This document shows positions 47,478-57,037 of a stretch of 64,000 bases of DNA, one piece after another. Under the pieces are notes generated by a model. That model was not told the origin of the DNA and made no database searches. It worked only from the letters and a program-made list of their open reading frames with translations. This DNA comes from Bacillota bacterium. Lineage in GTDB: Bacteria; Bacillota_E; Sulfobacillia; Sulfobacillales; JAIMBI01. Made by a program: the position numbers and the translations under genes. How positions within the stretch are numbered: the first letter of the stretch is position 1; each line of letters opens with the position of its first letter. The DNA is taken from contig JAKARZ010000006.1 in the NCBI GenBank assembly GCA_021828405.1, forward strand, positions 1 to 64,000, read 5' to 3'.

Positions 47478-49817
47478 GTGGGCGAACAGCCGAACAATCT
47501 GTCCGTCTGGACGCGGTTCCAGCCGGGGCTCTTGCGCATCGCCTTCCAGCCCATTGTATCCCTGCTGGAGGGCCAAGCGTTCGGCCACGAAGCGCTAGCC
47601 CGTCCCATGACCGCAGCGGGAGAGCCCATTCGGCCGGACGAACTGTTCCGCTGGGCCCGCGCCAGCGGCGAGGCGGACGTGCTGGACCGGTTTGTGCTGG
47701 ACCGCATCTTGTCCGAACTGGCGGCACGACCCCCGCGGGATATCCCGGTGTTTCTCAACGTGCTTCCAATCTCCCTGCCGCTGGTCACGGATTGGCTGCT
47801 GAGCCAAACCCTGGTGCCGCCTCGGCACATCGTGCTGGAACTACTGGAGGAAACCGCGGCGGGCCCCGATTTGGATCGCTGGCTCGGGCGGCTTCGCCGC
47901 CACGGGTACCGAATAGCCGTGGACGATGTGGGGGCGGGATACTCCAGTCTAACGCGGCTGGTCGAAGTGCGGCCAGACTTTGCCAAGATTGACCTGGCGC
48001 TGGTGCGCCACATCGATGTGGACCCCGTGAAGTTCAGTTTGGTGGACGCCACCGCGCGATTCGCCCGCATGAACGGCATTCAGCTCATTGCCGAGGGCGT
48101 GGAAACCCCCGCCGAACTCAGCACCCTGCGCGAGCTGGGCATCGAGTTGGCCCAGGGATACCTGTTGGGCCGGCCGGACTGGGAGCCGCACCCGGAGCCG
48201 GCCATTGCCCTGCCACCGCTGACATCCGCCAAGCCATTCCCGCCAGAGGTGCTGGTGTCCTCGCTGATCCGCCTGCTACGGTTCGCCGCGCGCGGCATGC
48301 GCCGCGGCGAGGGAGCCGCCGAGGCCCTCGTCACGGTGGCCGCCCAAGCCAGCGGCGCGGACATGGTGGGTCTCCTGCAGCGCACCCAGGGCGAGACGGG
48401 GGTGGAGTGGCGCTGGCTAGCGTCCCAGGGCATCACGTCGCCCGACCGTGTTCCGATTGCGGAGTTGGAGTTGGGCGAGCGACTGTTTGCCGGCACGCGC
48501 CCCATTGTCATGCAGCACGTCTCGCCGAGTGTCCAGTGGCATGCCCAGTCGCTGCTGGCTCTGCCGATCGTGGCGGCGGCCCAGCCCTGGGGCGCCTTGA
48601 TCGTCGCATACCGCGAGGCGGACCGCGTGCGGCCGCCGGTGGTGGAGATGCTCACGGGTCTGGCGGCATTGGCGGGAGTGCTCACCGACGCCGACCCACT
48701 CCCGCCGACCGCCACCGAGGTGTCCGGTGAGGGGCTCTTGATGGCTGCCCGCGCCCTGGTGCCGCAGGCGGCTTCCCCGCCGGAGCTTCGGGGGGACAAC
48801 CTCGCGGCCTCGCTGCAACACGTCCTCTTGGCCGCGTTAAGCCTGACGGGCGGGCACACCGGCTTCATCGGATACACGGATGCGGCTCGCGAGCGGCTTC
48901 TGTGCATCGACACGGATAAAGAACCGTTCCAACTAGACCTTGCGTCCTTCAGCGATCCCGACACGGATGACGGCCGCTCCTGCAACGGCGAGGCCATCCG
49001 CCGCCTGGAGATGTCCATCTCCGACGATGTACGCACAGACGTCCGCCTGCTGCCGTGGCGGGAGAGGCTCTTAGCCGACGGCATTCTATCGGCCGCCGCC
49101 GTCCCGCTGGTGGCTCGGGGCGAGTTGCTGGGGCTCTTGATCGTGTATCACGGAGCGGAGGGGGCGCTGGCGGATCCGGCCCGCCGCTCGCGTTTGGAAG
49201 GGCTGGCCGCATTGGCCGCTGCCCTGATTGAGCGCACCGAGGCGGAGTCGCGGGCGCGGCTCGCGGAGCAGCGCCAGGCCGTGGTGCTGGTCGCACAGCA
49301 TGACTTGGTGGATGCCGCGTCGCGGGAGCGGGTGCTTGAGGTGCTCTTGGAATCGGTGCACCGCCTGCTGGGCTCCGGCCTCACGGCCGTGATGGAGCCG
49401 GGCCCCGACAAGGTTTTTCGGGTAGTGGGCACTCGGGGCGAAGCGTCCGGGTACTTTCGCCACTGGCGCGTGTCCGTTGACCCGGACGACCCGGACGGCC
49501 ATCTGCCGGCGTCCGAGGCTTATCGCACCGGCCACACCACCTGGGTCCGACCGGGATGGGCAGGCAGCTACGATACCCCTGACACGCCCGGGGTGCCGGC
49601 CTGGGGCGCGTTTGGCTTTCGCTGGCTTCTGGCCGTGCCGCTGCGCGCCCGCGGCCGCACGATGATGGTGCTGGCCGTGTACGGATTGACGGACGACTTG
49701 GATCAGGACTTGCGGCGCCTGACCGAGGACTTGGCGCGAACGGCCAGCCTGGCGCTCGTGAACACGCTTCCCCAACCGGGCACCGCGCGCCTCAGGCGTC
49801 CCGCTGCCCACCGCTGA
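47478..49817 (+). CDS. EAL-domain c-di-GMP phosphodiesterase with GAF domains
   Basis: 779 residues. The N-terminal EAL domain (about 15-245) keeps the catalytic set: HEALARP (Glu), VFLNVLP (Asn), LELLEE (Glu), AVDDVGAGYSSL (Asp pair), FAKIDLALV (Lys), IAEGVET (Glu) and AQGYLLGRP (Gln). It is therefore likely active in degrading cyclic di-GMP. The remaining 530 residues contain about three GAF-like modules (GGHTGFIGY and VPLVARGELLGLLIVYH near residues 455 and 540 are typical strands). There is no membrane segment. A GTG at 47478 is assumed, but the best AAGGAGG lies 20 bases further upstream. Confidence 0.85.
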   Translation: MGEQPNNLSVWTRFQPGLLRIAFQPIVSLLEGQAFGHEALARPMTAAGEPIRPDELFRWARASGEADVLDRFVLDRILSELAARPPRDIPVFLNVLPISLPLVTDWLLSQTLVPPRHIVLELLEETAAGPDLDRWLGRLRRHGYRIAVDDVGAGYSSLTRLVEVRPDFAKIDLALVRHIDVDPVKFSLVDATARFARMNGIQLIAEGVETPAELSTLRELGIELAQGYLLGRPDWEPHPEPAIALPPLTSAKPFPPEVLVSSLIRLLRFAARGMRRGEGAAEALVTVAAQASGADMVGLLQRTQGETGVEWRWLASQGITSPDRVPIAELELGERLFAGTRPIVMQHVSPSVQWHAQSLLALPIVAAAQPWGALIVAYREADRVRPPVVEMLTGLAALAGVLTDADPLPPTATEVSGEGLLMAARALVPQAASPPELRGDNLAASLQHVLLAALSLTGGHTGFIGYTDAARERLLCIDTDKEPFQLDLASFSDPDTDDGRSCNGEAIRRLEMSISDDVRTDVRLLPWRERLLADGILSAAAVPLVARGELLGLLIVYHGAEGALADPARRSRLEGLAALAAALIERTEAESRARLAEQRQAVVLVAQHDLVDAASRERVLEVLLESVHRLLGSGLTAVMEPGPDKVFRVVGTRGEASGYFRHWRVSVDPDDPDGHLPASEAYRTGHTTWVRPGWAGSYDTPDTPGVPAWGAFGFRWLLAVPLRARGRTMMVLAVYGLTDDLDQDLRRLTEDLARTASLALVNTLPQPGTARLRRPAAHR

Positions 49818-49896
49818 TCGCACGGAACGTCCGCAACAATCCGCCGAGCCACCGCCGCAAGCCGCGTGCGGCAAAGGTTAAGCGCCTCGTATGCCG

Positions 49897-50154
49897 TCAG
49901 CGGGTGCGGCGGATCCAAAACTCAAACAGGTCGGCATCCTGGCGCATGGCCACCAGCTCGTGCCCGGTGCTTTTGGTCCACGCGGTGAAATCGGCCACCG
50001 ATCCCGGGTCCGTGGCCATGACGTGCACGATCGCGCCCACATCCACCGTGGAGAGACCACGCTTGGCGCGAATCACCGGCAGCGGGCAACTGAGGGCGCG
50101 CGCGTCAACGGTTACGGCGGCGCCCGGCTCGGTCTGCCCCTGCTCAGGCTTCAC
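49897..50154 (-). CDS. TusA/SirA-like sulfur-carrier family protein
   Basis: 85 residues. VDARALSCPLPVIRAK holds the CPxP motif of TusA-like proteins, followed by the compact two-helix, four-strand pattern ending DLFEFWIRR. These proteins relay sulfur as a persulfide on the cysteine. The GTG at 50154 has GGGGAGG 6 bases upstream. It is alone between the EAL gene and panD. Confidence 0.88.
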   Translation of the reverse strand: MKPEQGQTEPGAAVTVDARALSCPLPVIRAKRGLSTVDVGAIVHVMATDPGSVADFTAWTKSTGHELVAMRQDADLFEFWIRRTR

Positions 50155-50195
50155 GTCCCGCCTCCCCCTGCATTGTAATACCCGCGGCGAGCCCG

Positions 50196-50588
50196 CTACG
50201 AGCTGGGCGCGAGGGTGAACGGCTCCTCCGCCGTCGAGACGCTGGTCACGAGGTTGTGTTGATCGACAAACACCGTGCGCGGATGGTACGCGGCCATCTC
50301 GCTGTCGTCCACCCACCGAAAGCCCAGGACGACGATGAGGTCGCCGGGATGAAAGTGGCGGGCGGGCGGGCCATTGAGACACACGTCGCCGCGATGTGCC
50401 GGACCCGGCAAGATATAGGTTTGCCATAGCATGCCGTTCGACAGATTTGTGATCTGGACGACCTCGTAGGGCAGGAGCCCCGACGCATCCAGCAAGTCGC
50501 GGTCCAGCGTGATTGACCCCACATAGTTCAAGTCGGCCTCGGTCACGGTCGCGCGATGAATCTTGGCTGCCATCATCCGATATTGCAC
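50196..50588 (-). CDS. panD: Aspartate 1-decarboxylase
   Basis: 130 residues. PanD makes beta-alanine for coenzyme A. The self-cleavage site is Gly24-Ser25 (YVGSITLD), generating the pyruvoyl group. KIHRATVTEADLNYVG, NGPPARHFHPGD and the Tyr/Lys-type VVQITNLSNG are conserved. The GTG at 50588 has GGAGGG 5 bases upstream; two ATGs follow four codons later. Confidence 0.94.
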   Translation of the reverse strand: MQYRMMAAKIHRATVTEADLNYVGSITLDRDLLDASGLLPYEVVQITNLSNGMLWQTYILPGPAHRGDVCLNGPPARHFHPGDLIVVLGFRWVDDSEMAAYHPRTVFVDQHNLVTSVSTAEEPFTLAPSS

Positions 50589-50662
50589 CTTGACCCTCCT
50601 GCTCTACGCCGTTCTCCCTCAGCATAACACTCAGCGAGCCGGTGGCCCTACCGCCTGCCGAG

Positions 50663-51562
50663 TCAGTCATGCGGGTCCGCGGTCGAGATGACCGTCCCCA
50701 GCCCGGGCGGCCCCTCATCGCCCGGGGCCACGCGCGCCAGCGCGGCGATGCTGCCGGTGATCAGGCCCGCGCCGGCCCACTGCCATCCCACCAGCGCGGC
50801 GCCCTGCAGGACGTACGAAAACAGCGCGGCAAACAGGGGCTCGGCGGCCAGGACCGTGGCGGTCTCCTGCGGCGTGGCGTACTGCTGCGCATGGCCCTGC
50901 GCCCAGAACGCGGCCACGCTGGCTAACAGCGCGGTCACCATCAGCGCAGTCCACACCACGGAGCCCATCGGCCACACGAGCCCGCCGGTGACCTCCGCCC
51001 CGGCCAAGGAGATGGCGCCGGTGGTCAGCAGTTCCACCGCCACGAGTACCGAGAGGGGGTGGCGCCGCACAGCCACATCGGTGGCCAGGAGCTGCAGGGC
51101 AAAAGCACCCGCGCCCCCAACCACCAGCCAGTCCCCCACCGACAGCGCGCCCCGGGACCCGGCCAAGAGCCAGAGCCCCCCGAGGGCCGCCGCCGCGCAC
51201 ACCCAAACCAAGGGAGGGGTCGGGCGCCGCCACAGCACAAACGCCAGCACCGGGGTCAGGACCACCGCGAGCCCCGTGAGGAATCCCGCCAGATCGACGG
51301 TGGTGGCCTTGAGCCCAAACGTCTGCAGCCAGTAGCCCGCCGCGACCAGCCCCCCCAGCAGCAGACCGTAGGCGAGGGCGCCCCAGGTCATCTGGCGCCA
51401 CGTTTTGGTCGTCAAGAGGCTCATGACCAGGCCGGCGATGAGAAAGCGCCAGGCCAAAAAGCTCAGGACCGGGGTGGCTCGCACCGCATCCTGCACCATG
51501 ACAAACGTCAGGCCCCAAATGGCAGTCACCGCCACGAGGAGCCCCAAGCTTGTGCGCCTCAT
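50663..51562 (-). CDS. EamA-family (DMT superfamily) transporter
   Basis: 299 residues, ten predicted membrane helices formed by two EamA repeats. The start LGLLVAVTAIWGLTFVMVQDA is typical of the family, as is LAAEPLFAALFSYVLQGAAL near the C-terminus of the second repeat. Probably exports or imports a small metabolite. The ATG at 51562 has GGGAGGAGG upstream. Confidence 0.9.
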   Translation of the reverse strand: MRRTSLGLLVAVTAIWGLTFVMVQDAVRATPVLSFLAWRFLIAGLVMSLLTTKTWRQMTWGALAYGLLLGGLVAAGYWLQTFGLKATTVDLAGFLTGLAVVLTPVLAFVLWRRPTPPLVWVCAAAALGGLWLLAGSRGALSVGDWLVVGGAGAFALQLLATDVAVRRHPLSVLVAVELLTTGAISLAGAEVTGGLVWPMGSVVWTALMVTALLASVAAFWAQGHAQQYATPQETATVLAAEPLFAALFSYVLQGAALVGWQWAGAGLITGSIAALARVAPGDEGPPGLGTVISTADPHD

Positions 51563-51720
51563 CCCGCCCGCCTCCTCCCGGCGGCGCCGGTCTGACCTCA
51601 TTGTGCCAGAGGCTCACCGGGAGGGAAATGGCCTCGCGCCAGGGGCAGGAAGGATCCTCGCGTGACTCGGCGCGGACATGTGCACGGGCCCACGAGGCGG
51701 CGTGGGAACCGGCCGCTCGG

Positions 51721-53718
51721 TCAGCCTGCGTGGAGGCCCAGCAGCAAGAGTCCCACCGCCAGCGCGCCCAGCACATAGAGGACATAGTGGCTCACAAGTC
51801 CCGACGCGGTTCGGCTCAGGGCGTCGGCAATCCGCCCACCCCATCGCAGCACAGGGCGCATCCCCTGCTCCAGCAGTCGATCGGCGATGTCAGTGTCCAC
51901 CCGCACCACCGCCCCCTCCTGCCGCCGGCGCTGCAGCCGAATCACGGGGGCAAAGGCGAGCCGCAGCGGATGGGTCAGCGCCGTGGCGGTCCAGGCGTAC
52001 TCGCGCCGGTAGTGAGAGCCGCCGGACCACGGCTCCTCGCGGCGCACGGTCAGGTGGTGCCGCCGCATCCACGCGCGGCGCGCCCACGCGACGGCCAGCA
52101 CCATCGCGCCGCCGAACCACAGCAGATACCAGGGAGCGGTCGCGGTGAAGCCGGGCCCGGGAAACACAATCGCGCCGGGGGTGCCAGGCAGGTCGGCAAA
52201 CACCCTGGCACCGAGAGATACCAGGAGCGCCGGGCCCGGGTGCATCCCGAAAGTCCGGGCCACGAGGTGCCTGAGGAGGGGCTGGCCCAGGAGCGGCGGT
52301 GCCCAGCGCGCGGCAAACGGCAACCACCACCCCAGGCCGAACCCCGCCGCGGCAGCCAGGGCCGCTCCCGCTCCCACCAAACGTGTGGACCCGGCATCCG
52401 GGCGGCGCGGCAGCTTGCGGCCGCGCGGTGGCCCCAGGAACACGGCCCCGTACCAGCGAAGCATAGCGGTGGCCCCCGTGGCGGCGAGGAGCGCCAGCAC
52501 GATGGCCACCGCCACCAGCGCCGGCTTGAGCGGCCCGGCGCTCTCCATGAACACCGCTTCGAGCGACAGCCACTCCGCCAAATAGCCGCCGGTGGGGGGC
52601 AGCGCCATGAGGGCCACCACGGCCAGCAGCGCCCACCGTCCGAGCCACCCGGCCCGGTGATACAGCCCTCCCAAGGAATCCAGCCGGCGCCCGGCGCCCG
52701 CCTGCTCCACCCATCCGGCAACGCCAAAGGCCGCCGTCTTGGCACCCAGGTGCATGAGCGCCACCGCATAGAACGCGGCCAGGGCCACGCCGGCGGGTGC
52801 TGGGGCCCCCGTGCGGAGAAAGACGACCGAGAGCCCCAGCAGCGCCGTCGCGAGTCCCATCCACTCCACGGTCGAGTACGCCAGCACTCGCTTCACGTCA
52901 TGGTCCAGGGCGGCGTGAATCGCGCCCAGCGCGCCACCCACCACCCCCAGCGCCACGGTGATCCACCCCACCGTCAGACCGGGATGCGTCCACCCGTACC
53001 ACTGGCCCAGCGCCACCATCACCACCGTCGTGGTCACCCCGGACAGCACGCCCGCCACCACGCCAGGCGCCTCGGGCTCGGCCACCGGCAGCCACACCTG
53101 AAAAGGAAAGAGCCCCGTCTTCGCGCCCAGCCCCAACAAACCCAGAAGAGCCGCGACATCCGCAAGCGACCCGGCCACGCTGTGGGGCGCCAGATGGGCG
53201 GCCAGAAGGATCGCGCCGACGGTCAGCGCCGCCGTGCCGAGCTCATTCATCACCAGCAGCACCCAGCCCGCGGCCAGCACCCGGGCGCGGTGCGCCCCGG
53301 CGACCACGGCTCCATAGGCGGACGCGGTCAGGAGACCCCAGGCCAGCACCAGCGCCAGCGCATCGGCCGCACTTAAGATGCCCGCCACGCCGACCGCCAG
53401 CCAGGACACCGCCACCATCTCCCCCGGCACGGCCCCCGCCGCCACGCGGGTGCTTATCGCGAGCGCCCCCATCAGCCCCACCACCAAGAGCCACCCGGCC
53501 ACCCACGGATCGATGTGCCAGCCGGCGGCTCCGACGGGCGTGGTCAGTCTCATCGTCCCGCTGCGCCACGCCAAGCCGACAAGGCCGGCCCCCACCAGCG
53601 CAAGCCACGATCCGACCGCCGCCGCCCTCCGAATCCGCGCACCCGCCTGCCCCGCGTGCAGGAGCCCCATCGCAAGGGCGCTGGCCGTCAAGAGCCCCAG
53701 CAGGGCCCCCGCCAGCAT
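51721..53718 (-). CDS. Ehr operon 2: HyfB-like proton antiporter subunit
   Basis: 665 residues. GLGAKTGLFPFQVWLPVAEPEAPGVVAGVLSGV carries the central Lys, KRVLAYSTVEWMGLA and ALMHLGAKTAAFG the later His/Lys helices, PPTGGYLAEWLSLEAVF the next helix. Like its operon 1 counterpart it has a C-terminal soluble extension ending in one helix. The ATG at 53718 overlaps the small-subunit stop by one base. Last gene of the operon. Confidence 0.92.
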   Translation of the reverse strand: MLAGALLGLLTASALAMGLLHAGQAGARIRRAAAVGSWLALVGAGLVGLAWRSGTMRLTTPVGAAGWHIDPWVAGWLLVVGLMGALAISTRVAAGAVPGEMVAVSWLAVGVAGILSAADALALVLAWGLLTASAYGAVVAGAHRARVLAAGWVLLVMNELGTAALTVGAILLAAHLAPHSVAGSLADVAALLGLLGLGAKTGLFPFQVWLPVAEPEAPGVVAGVLSGVTTTVVMVALGQWYGWTHPGLTVGWITVALGVVGGALGAIHAALDHDVKRVLAYSTVEWMGLATALLGLSVVFLRTGAPAPAGVALAAFYAVALMHLGAKTAAFGVAGWVEQAGAGRRLDSLGGLYHRAGWLGRWALLAVVALMALPPTGGYLAEWLSLEAVFMESAGPLKPALVAVAIVLALLAATGATAMLRWYGAVFLGPPRGRKLPRRPDAGSTRLVGAGAALAAAAGFGLGWWLPFAARWAPPLLGQPLLRHLVARTFGMHPGPALLVSLGARVFADLPGTPGAIVFPGPGFTATAPWYLLWFGGAMVLAVAWARRAWMRRHHLTVRREEPWSGGSHYRREYAWTATALTHPLRLAFAPVIRLQRRRQEGAVVRVDTDIADRLLEQGMRPVLRWGGRIADALSRTASGLVSHYVLYVLGALAVGLLLLGLHAG

Positions 53719-54254
53719 CAGCGAACCTCCGCGGCGGGCGCAGGGCGCCCGACCACCGCCAGGAGGCCCGCCAGGAGGTCGTTGGGGCTCGGGGGGCAGC
53801 CCGGAATGCGGCCAGCTACCGGGACCACCCCGTCGAGCCGTCCCACCACCCCCCGCGCCCCGTGAAACACGCCGCCGGCCTCGACGGCACACGCGCCCAC
53901 CGCCACGACCAGCCGCGGCTCGGGCATGGCGTCGAACGCGCTGCGGATGACGGGCCCCATCGCTTCGGTGATGACGCCGGTGACCAGCAGCAGGTCCGCA
54001 TGGCGGGGCGACGGCGACAGCGCAAAGCCAAACCGCGACAGGTCGTACACCGGGCTTGCCAGCAGTTGAATCTCCGCCTCGCATCCGTTGCACGACCCCC
54101 CATCCACTTGGCGCAGGGTGAGAGATTGGCGAAACTGCGGATAGGGCGTCACGTCCAGCGGCCCGCGCCCCGGGGCCGCCGGGTCAGGCTGACCCGGAAA
54201 GCTAGTCACCGCCGGCCGCTGGAGATAATGCATCAGCCATCGTCGATAAAACAT
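53718..54254 (-). CDS. Ehr operon 2: NuoB/HyfI-like small subunit
   Basis: 178 residues. All four cluster ligands are present: GGSCNGCEAEI (C55, C58), GACAVEAGG (C122) and IPGCPPSP (C153). There is no N-terminal ferredoxin-like cysteine module, unlike its operon 1 relative. The ATG at 54254 has AAGGGAG 8 bases upstream and is preferred because the open frame beyond it encodes unrelated residues. Confidence 0.92.
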   Translation of the reverse strand: MFYRRWLMHYLQRPAVTSFPGQPDPAAPGRGPLDVTPYPQFRQSLTLRQVDGGSCNGCEAEIQLLASPVYDLSRFGFALSPSPRHADLLLVTGVITEAMGPVIRSAFDAMPEPRLVVAVGACAVEAGGVFHGARGVVGRLDGVVPVAGRIPGCPPSPNDLLAGLLAVVGRPAPAAEVR

Positions 54255-54321
54255 GCGGGGCTCCCTTCTCGTGTTGCATCCCCTCGCCGGCGCCCCGCCC
54301 CCTCGGCGCGGCTGGCCCCCG

Positions 54322-55704
54322 CTACAGGTCGAGCGCGGCCACGGCCAGGTTGAAGCTGGCGTCAATGATGGGAAAGTCCTGCAGGATGTTGCGCTGCTCC
54401 AGCGCCAGCGGCACCGCGGGCCAGTTGAGCTGGGACGGGGTGGTGAGCGACGCCGCGCCCACGCGCCCTCGGTGCACCTCTAAGCGATAGCACAGCCGGC
54501 CGCGGGGCGCTTCGACCATCCCCCAGCCCACGCCTGGGTTTCCAGCGCGCCCCTCCGTTATCGGCCCCACCTCCGCGGCGGCGGCCGCCTCCATCACCCG
54601 CGACAAGATCTCCAGGCTCTGGCGGATCTCGCCCAGACGCACCCAGGCGCGGCCGTAGGAGTCGGGACGGCTGAGCGCCACGGGCATGAGGCCATCGGTG
54701 AGGGCGCGGTAATCCGCGTACGGGGCATCCCACCGCGTGTCCCGGGTGAGGCCGGCGCTCTTGCCCACGAACCCCGTCCAGTACACCGCCCCATCCCGGT
54801 ACTCGGGCAAGCGGCCCGCGCCGTGCAGCCGATCCAGATAGCTGTTGGTGACGTCGAGCGCGGCCGCCTCAGCGTTCACCTGCTCCCGAACGGCCCCCAC
54901 CAGAGCCGGCAGCGCCGACACCTCCCGGGACAGGGGGCGGCGATGCCCACCAGGCCCCACCACGCCCCGCAGGTACCTGTGCCCGGTGAGCGCCGCCTGA
55001 AAGCGCAGCAGCGACTCTTTCAGGCGAAGCCAGTCCGCGGCCGCGGCCACGGTGGCCGTCGACGCGGCCAAAAGCGCCAGGTCCCCCACGTGGCTGGTGA
55101 TGCGCTCCAACTCGGCCAGCATCACGCGGGCCCGCCGGTCTTCCAAAGACACCGCCATGCCCAGCGCCTCCTCCACCGCCAGGGAGAACGCCAGCGCGTG
55201 CGCCACCGGCGACGTCCCCGTCACGCGCTCGGCCACCTCGAGGGCGGATGAGACGTCCGCCCCCGTCATGGCCTCGGCTACGCGCCGCCGCTTGTAGCCC
55301 GCCCTGAGCCGCACCTGATGAATCTCGTCGCCCAGGACCACCAATTGGTACGCGAGCGACTCGGACACGTCGCCGCGCACCGGGCCGAGCGGCATGAGGT
55401 GCAGTCCCCGCCCCCGCACGGGGCGCCGCCGGCTGGCATGGCGCCACACCACCGGGGGCAGCGCATGCTCGACGCCCCAAAATAGCTGGTGGCCCGCGCG
55501 CGTGGGCCGCGCGAACGGGCCCGAGCCCAGCAGGATCTCCTCCGGCCAGCCCCCGCCGCGGGGTGAGACGACCAGCACGAGCCCGGCGGCCCCGACAAAG
55601 GCGTGCAGCAGCGCGGCCCCCTCACGGGCCAACTGTCCGAGCGTGTCCCACAGCGCATCCGTCCTCGGCGCCTCCCGCATGTCCCCTGCCACCGGATCGG
55701 CCAT
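54322..55704 (-). CDS. Ehr operon 2: NuoCD/HyfG-like large subunit without Ni ligands
   Basis: 460 residues, about 50 shorter than the operon 1 version mainly in the NuoC-like part, where the E...DLFG motif is not visible. The nickel-site regions read RVTGTSPVAHA (160-170) and DFPIIDASFNL at the C-terminus, so all four hydrogenase cysteines are absent. LEVAERVTGTSPVAHALAF is otherwise in the expected place. Starts 2 bases after the HyfF-like stop, with GGGGGG 6 bases upstream. Confidence 0.88.
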   Translation of the reverse strand: MADPVAGDMREAPRTDALWDTLGQLAREGAALLHAFVGAAGLVLVVSPRGGGWPEEILLGSGPFARPTRAGHQLFWGVEHALPPVVWRHASRRRPVRGRGLHLMPLGPVRGDVSESLAYQLVVLGDEIHQVRLRAGYKRRRVAEAMTGADVSSALEVAERVTGTSPVAHALAFSLAVEEALGMAVSLEDRRARVMLAELERITSHVGDLALLAASTATVAAAADWLRLKESLLRFQAALTGHRYLRGVVGPGGHRRPLSREVSALPALVGAVREQVNAEAAALDVTNSYLDRLHGAGRLPEYRDGAVYWTGFVGKSAGLTRDTRWDAPYADYRALTDGLMPVALSRPDSYGRAWVRLGEIRQSLEILSRVMEAAAAAEVGPITEGRAGNPGVGWGMVEAPRGRLCYRLEVHRGRVGAASLTTPSQLNWPAVPLALEQRNILQDFPIIDASFNLAVAALDL

Positions 55705-55705
55705 G

Positions 55706-57034
55706 CTACACCCCCCGTCCGAGGCCCAGGAACACCCACGGCACGAGGACGCCGGCGGACATCGTGAGGCTTGACATCGCAAGCACCGGGAGGGACAGGA
55801 GCTTTGACTCCCGCAGGCCCGGCGCATCGGAGTGCGGGCCCGACGCGGACCCCTGCCATAACCGCGGCAGCCGGTACATGAGCGCAACGAAGCCGCCGGC
55901 CAGCAACAGCGCCGTCACGGCCGCCCATACCACCATCCCCGGCTCTGCCAGGCCCCCTTGAATGATCAGCCACTCGCTCCAAAACGGCCCCAGCGGCGGC
56001 AGGCCCGCCAGTGCCGCGATGGCCACCATGAGGCCCGTGGCCGTCCACGGAAGCCGTCGGCCCAGGCCGTGAATCTGCCGTGTGTCCACGGTGCCGTAGT
56101 GCGCCTGCACCGACCCGGACAGATAAAACGCCTGGCTCTTGGCCAACCCGTGGGTGAACACGTGCAGAAACGCTCCCAACAGGGCTGGCCCCCCGAAGGC
56201 CAGTCCCACCGCGATGACCCCCATGTGCTCAACCGACGAGTACGCCAGCAGGCGCTTCAGATTGTGCTGCCGAGAGATCAGAGCCACCCCCGCCAGCAGG
56301 GACACGAGCCCGAGGCCCAGGAGCGCCATGAGCGGCCAGTGCTGGTGGAGGAGGCGCTCGGCCAGCAGGAGCCCGCGCCACGCCACGATGAGCATCCCGC
56401 CGAGCTCGGCCCCCGACAGGAGGCCCGACACGGGGGCGGGCGCCTCCGCGTGGGCGTCGGGCAGCCAGGTGTGAAACGGCACCAGGCCCGCCTTGGTGCC
56501 GAACCCCACCAGCATCAGCAGGGCGCCCACGCCGACGTCGGCCGCCGCGCCACCTTGAACCAGTAGGATGCCGCCCAGCGCCAGGAGCCCGCCCAGCATG
56601 GCCAGGGTGACGTACTTCCACGAAGCCTCAAACGGCTCGGCTCCGGGGGGCAGGGCCACCAACAGCACCGACGACAGCGTCGTGGCTTCTACCGCCACCC
56701 ACAGATCCACCAGTGGCCACGGCGCCGCCAGGGCCAGCAGTGCCGCGGCAAACACACCCAGCCAAACGTAGTACCAGCGCTCGCGGCCCGCCGACCACGG
56801 GTGGTGAACCGCCGCCCCCCGAAAATAGCCGGGCGACATGACCACGGCGAACGTGGCCAACACCAGCACCAGTGCCCCGTATTCGGCCGTCCACGCCGGG
56901 TGCGCCACGGCGCGCCCCACGTCGAGAGCAGCCGCCAGCGCCGTGCCGGCGGCCGCCACCCGCGGCCAGCGACCGCGCCGGGACGCCAGCGCGCCCATCC
57001 CGATCACCCAGGCGATGGGCACCCATACCAACAT
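55706..57034 (-). CDS. Ehr operon 2: HyfF-like proton antiporter subunit
   Basis: 442 residues, Proton_antipo_M family, about 12-13 helices. LWVAVEATTLSSVLLV (Glu), GFGTKAGLVPFHTWLPDAHAEAPAPVSGLLSG (Lys), KRLLAYSSVEHMG and VFTHGLAKSQAFYLSG (His/Lys) are conserved. The stop is 1 base ahead of the large-subunit start. An ATG at 57034 follows the HyfE-like stop by 3 bases. Confidence 0.92.
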   Translation of the reverse strand: MLVWVPIAWVIGMGALASRRGRWPRVAAAGTALAAALDVGRAVAHPAWTAEYGALVLVLATFAVVMSPGYFRGAAVHHPWSAGRERWYYVWLGVFAAALLALAAPWPLVDLWVAVEATTLSSVLLVALPPGAEPFEASWKYVTLAMLGGLLALGGILLVQGGAAADVGVGALLMLVGFGTKAGLVPFHTWLPDAHAEAPAPVSGLLSGAELGGMLIVAWRGLLLAERLLHQHWPLMALLGLGLVSLLAGVALISRQHNLKRLLAYSSVEHMGVIAVGLAFGGPALLGAFLHVFTHGLAKSQAFYLSGSVQAHYGTVDTRQIHGLGRRLPWTATGLMVAIAALAGLPPLGPFWSEWLIIQGGLAEPGMVVWAAVTALLLAGGFVALMYRLPRLWQGSASGPHSDAPGLRESKLLSLPVLAMSSLTMSAGVLVPWVFLGLGRGV

Positions 57035-57037
57035 CGT

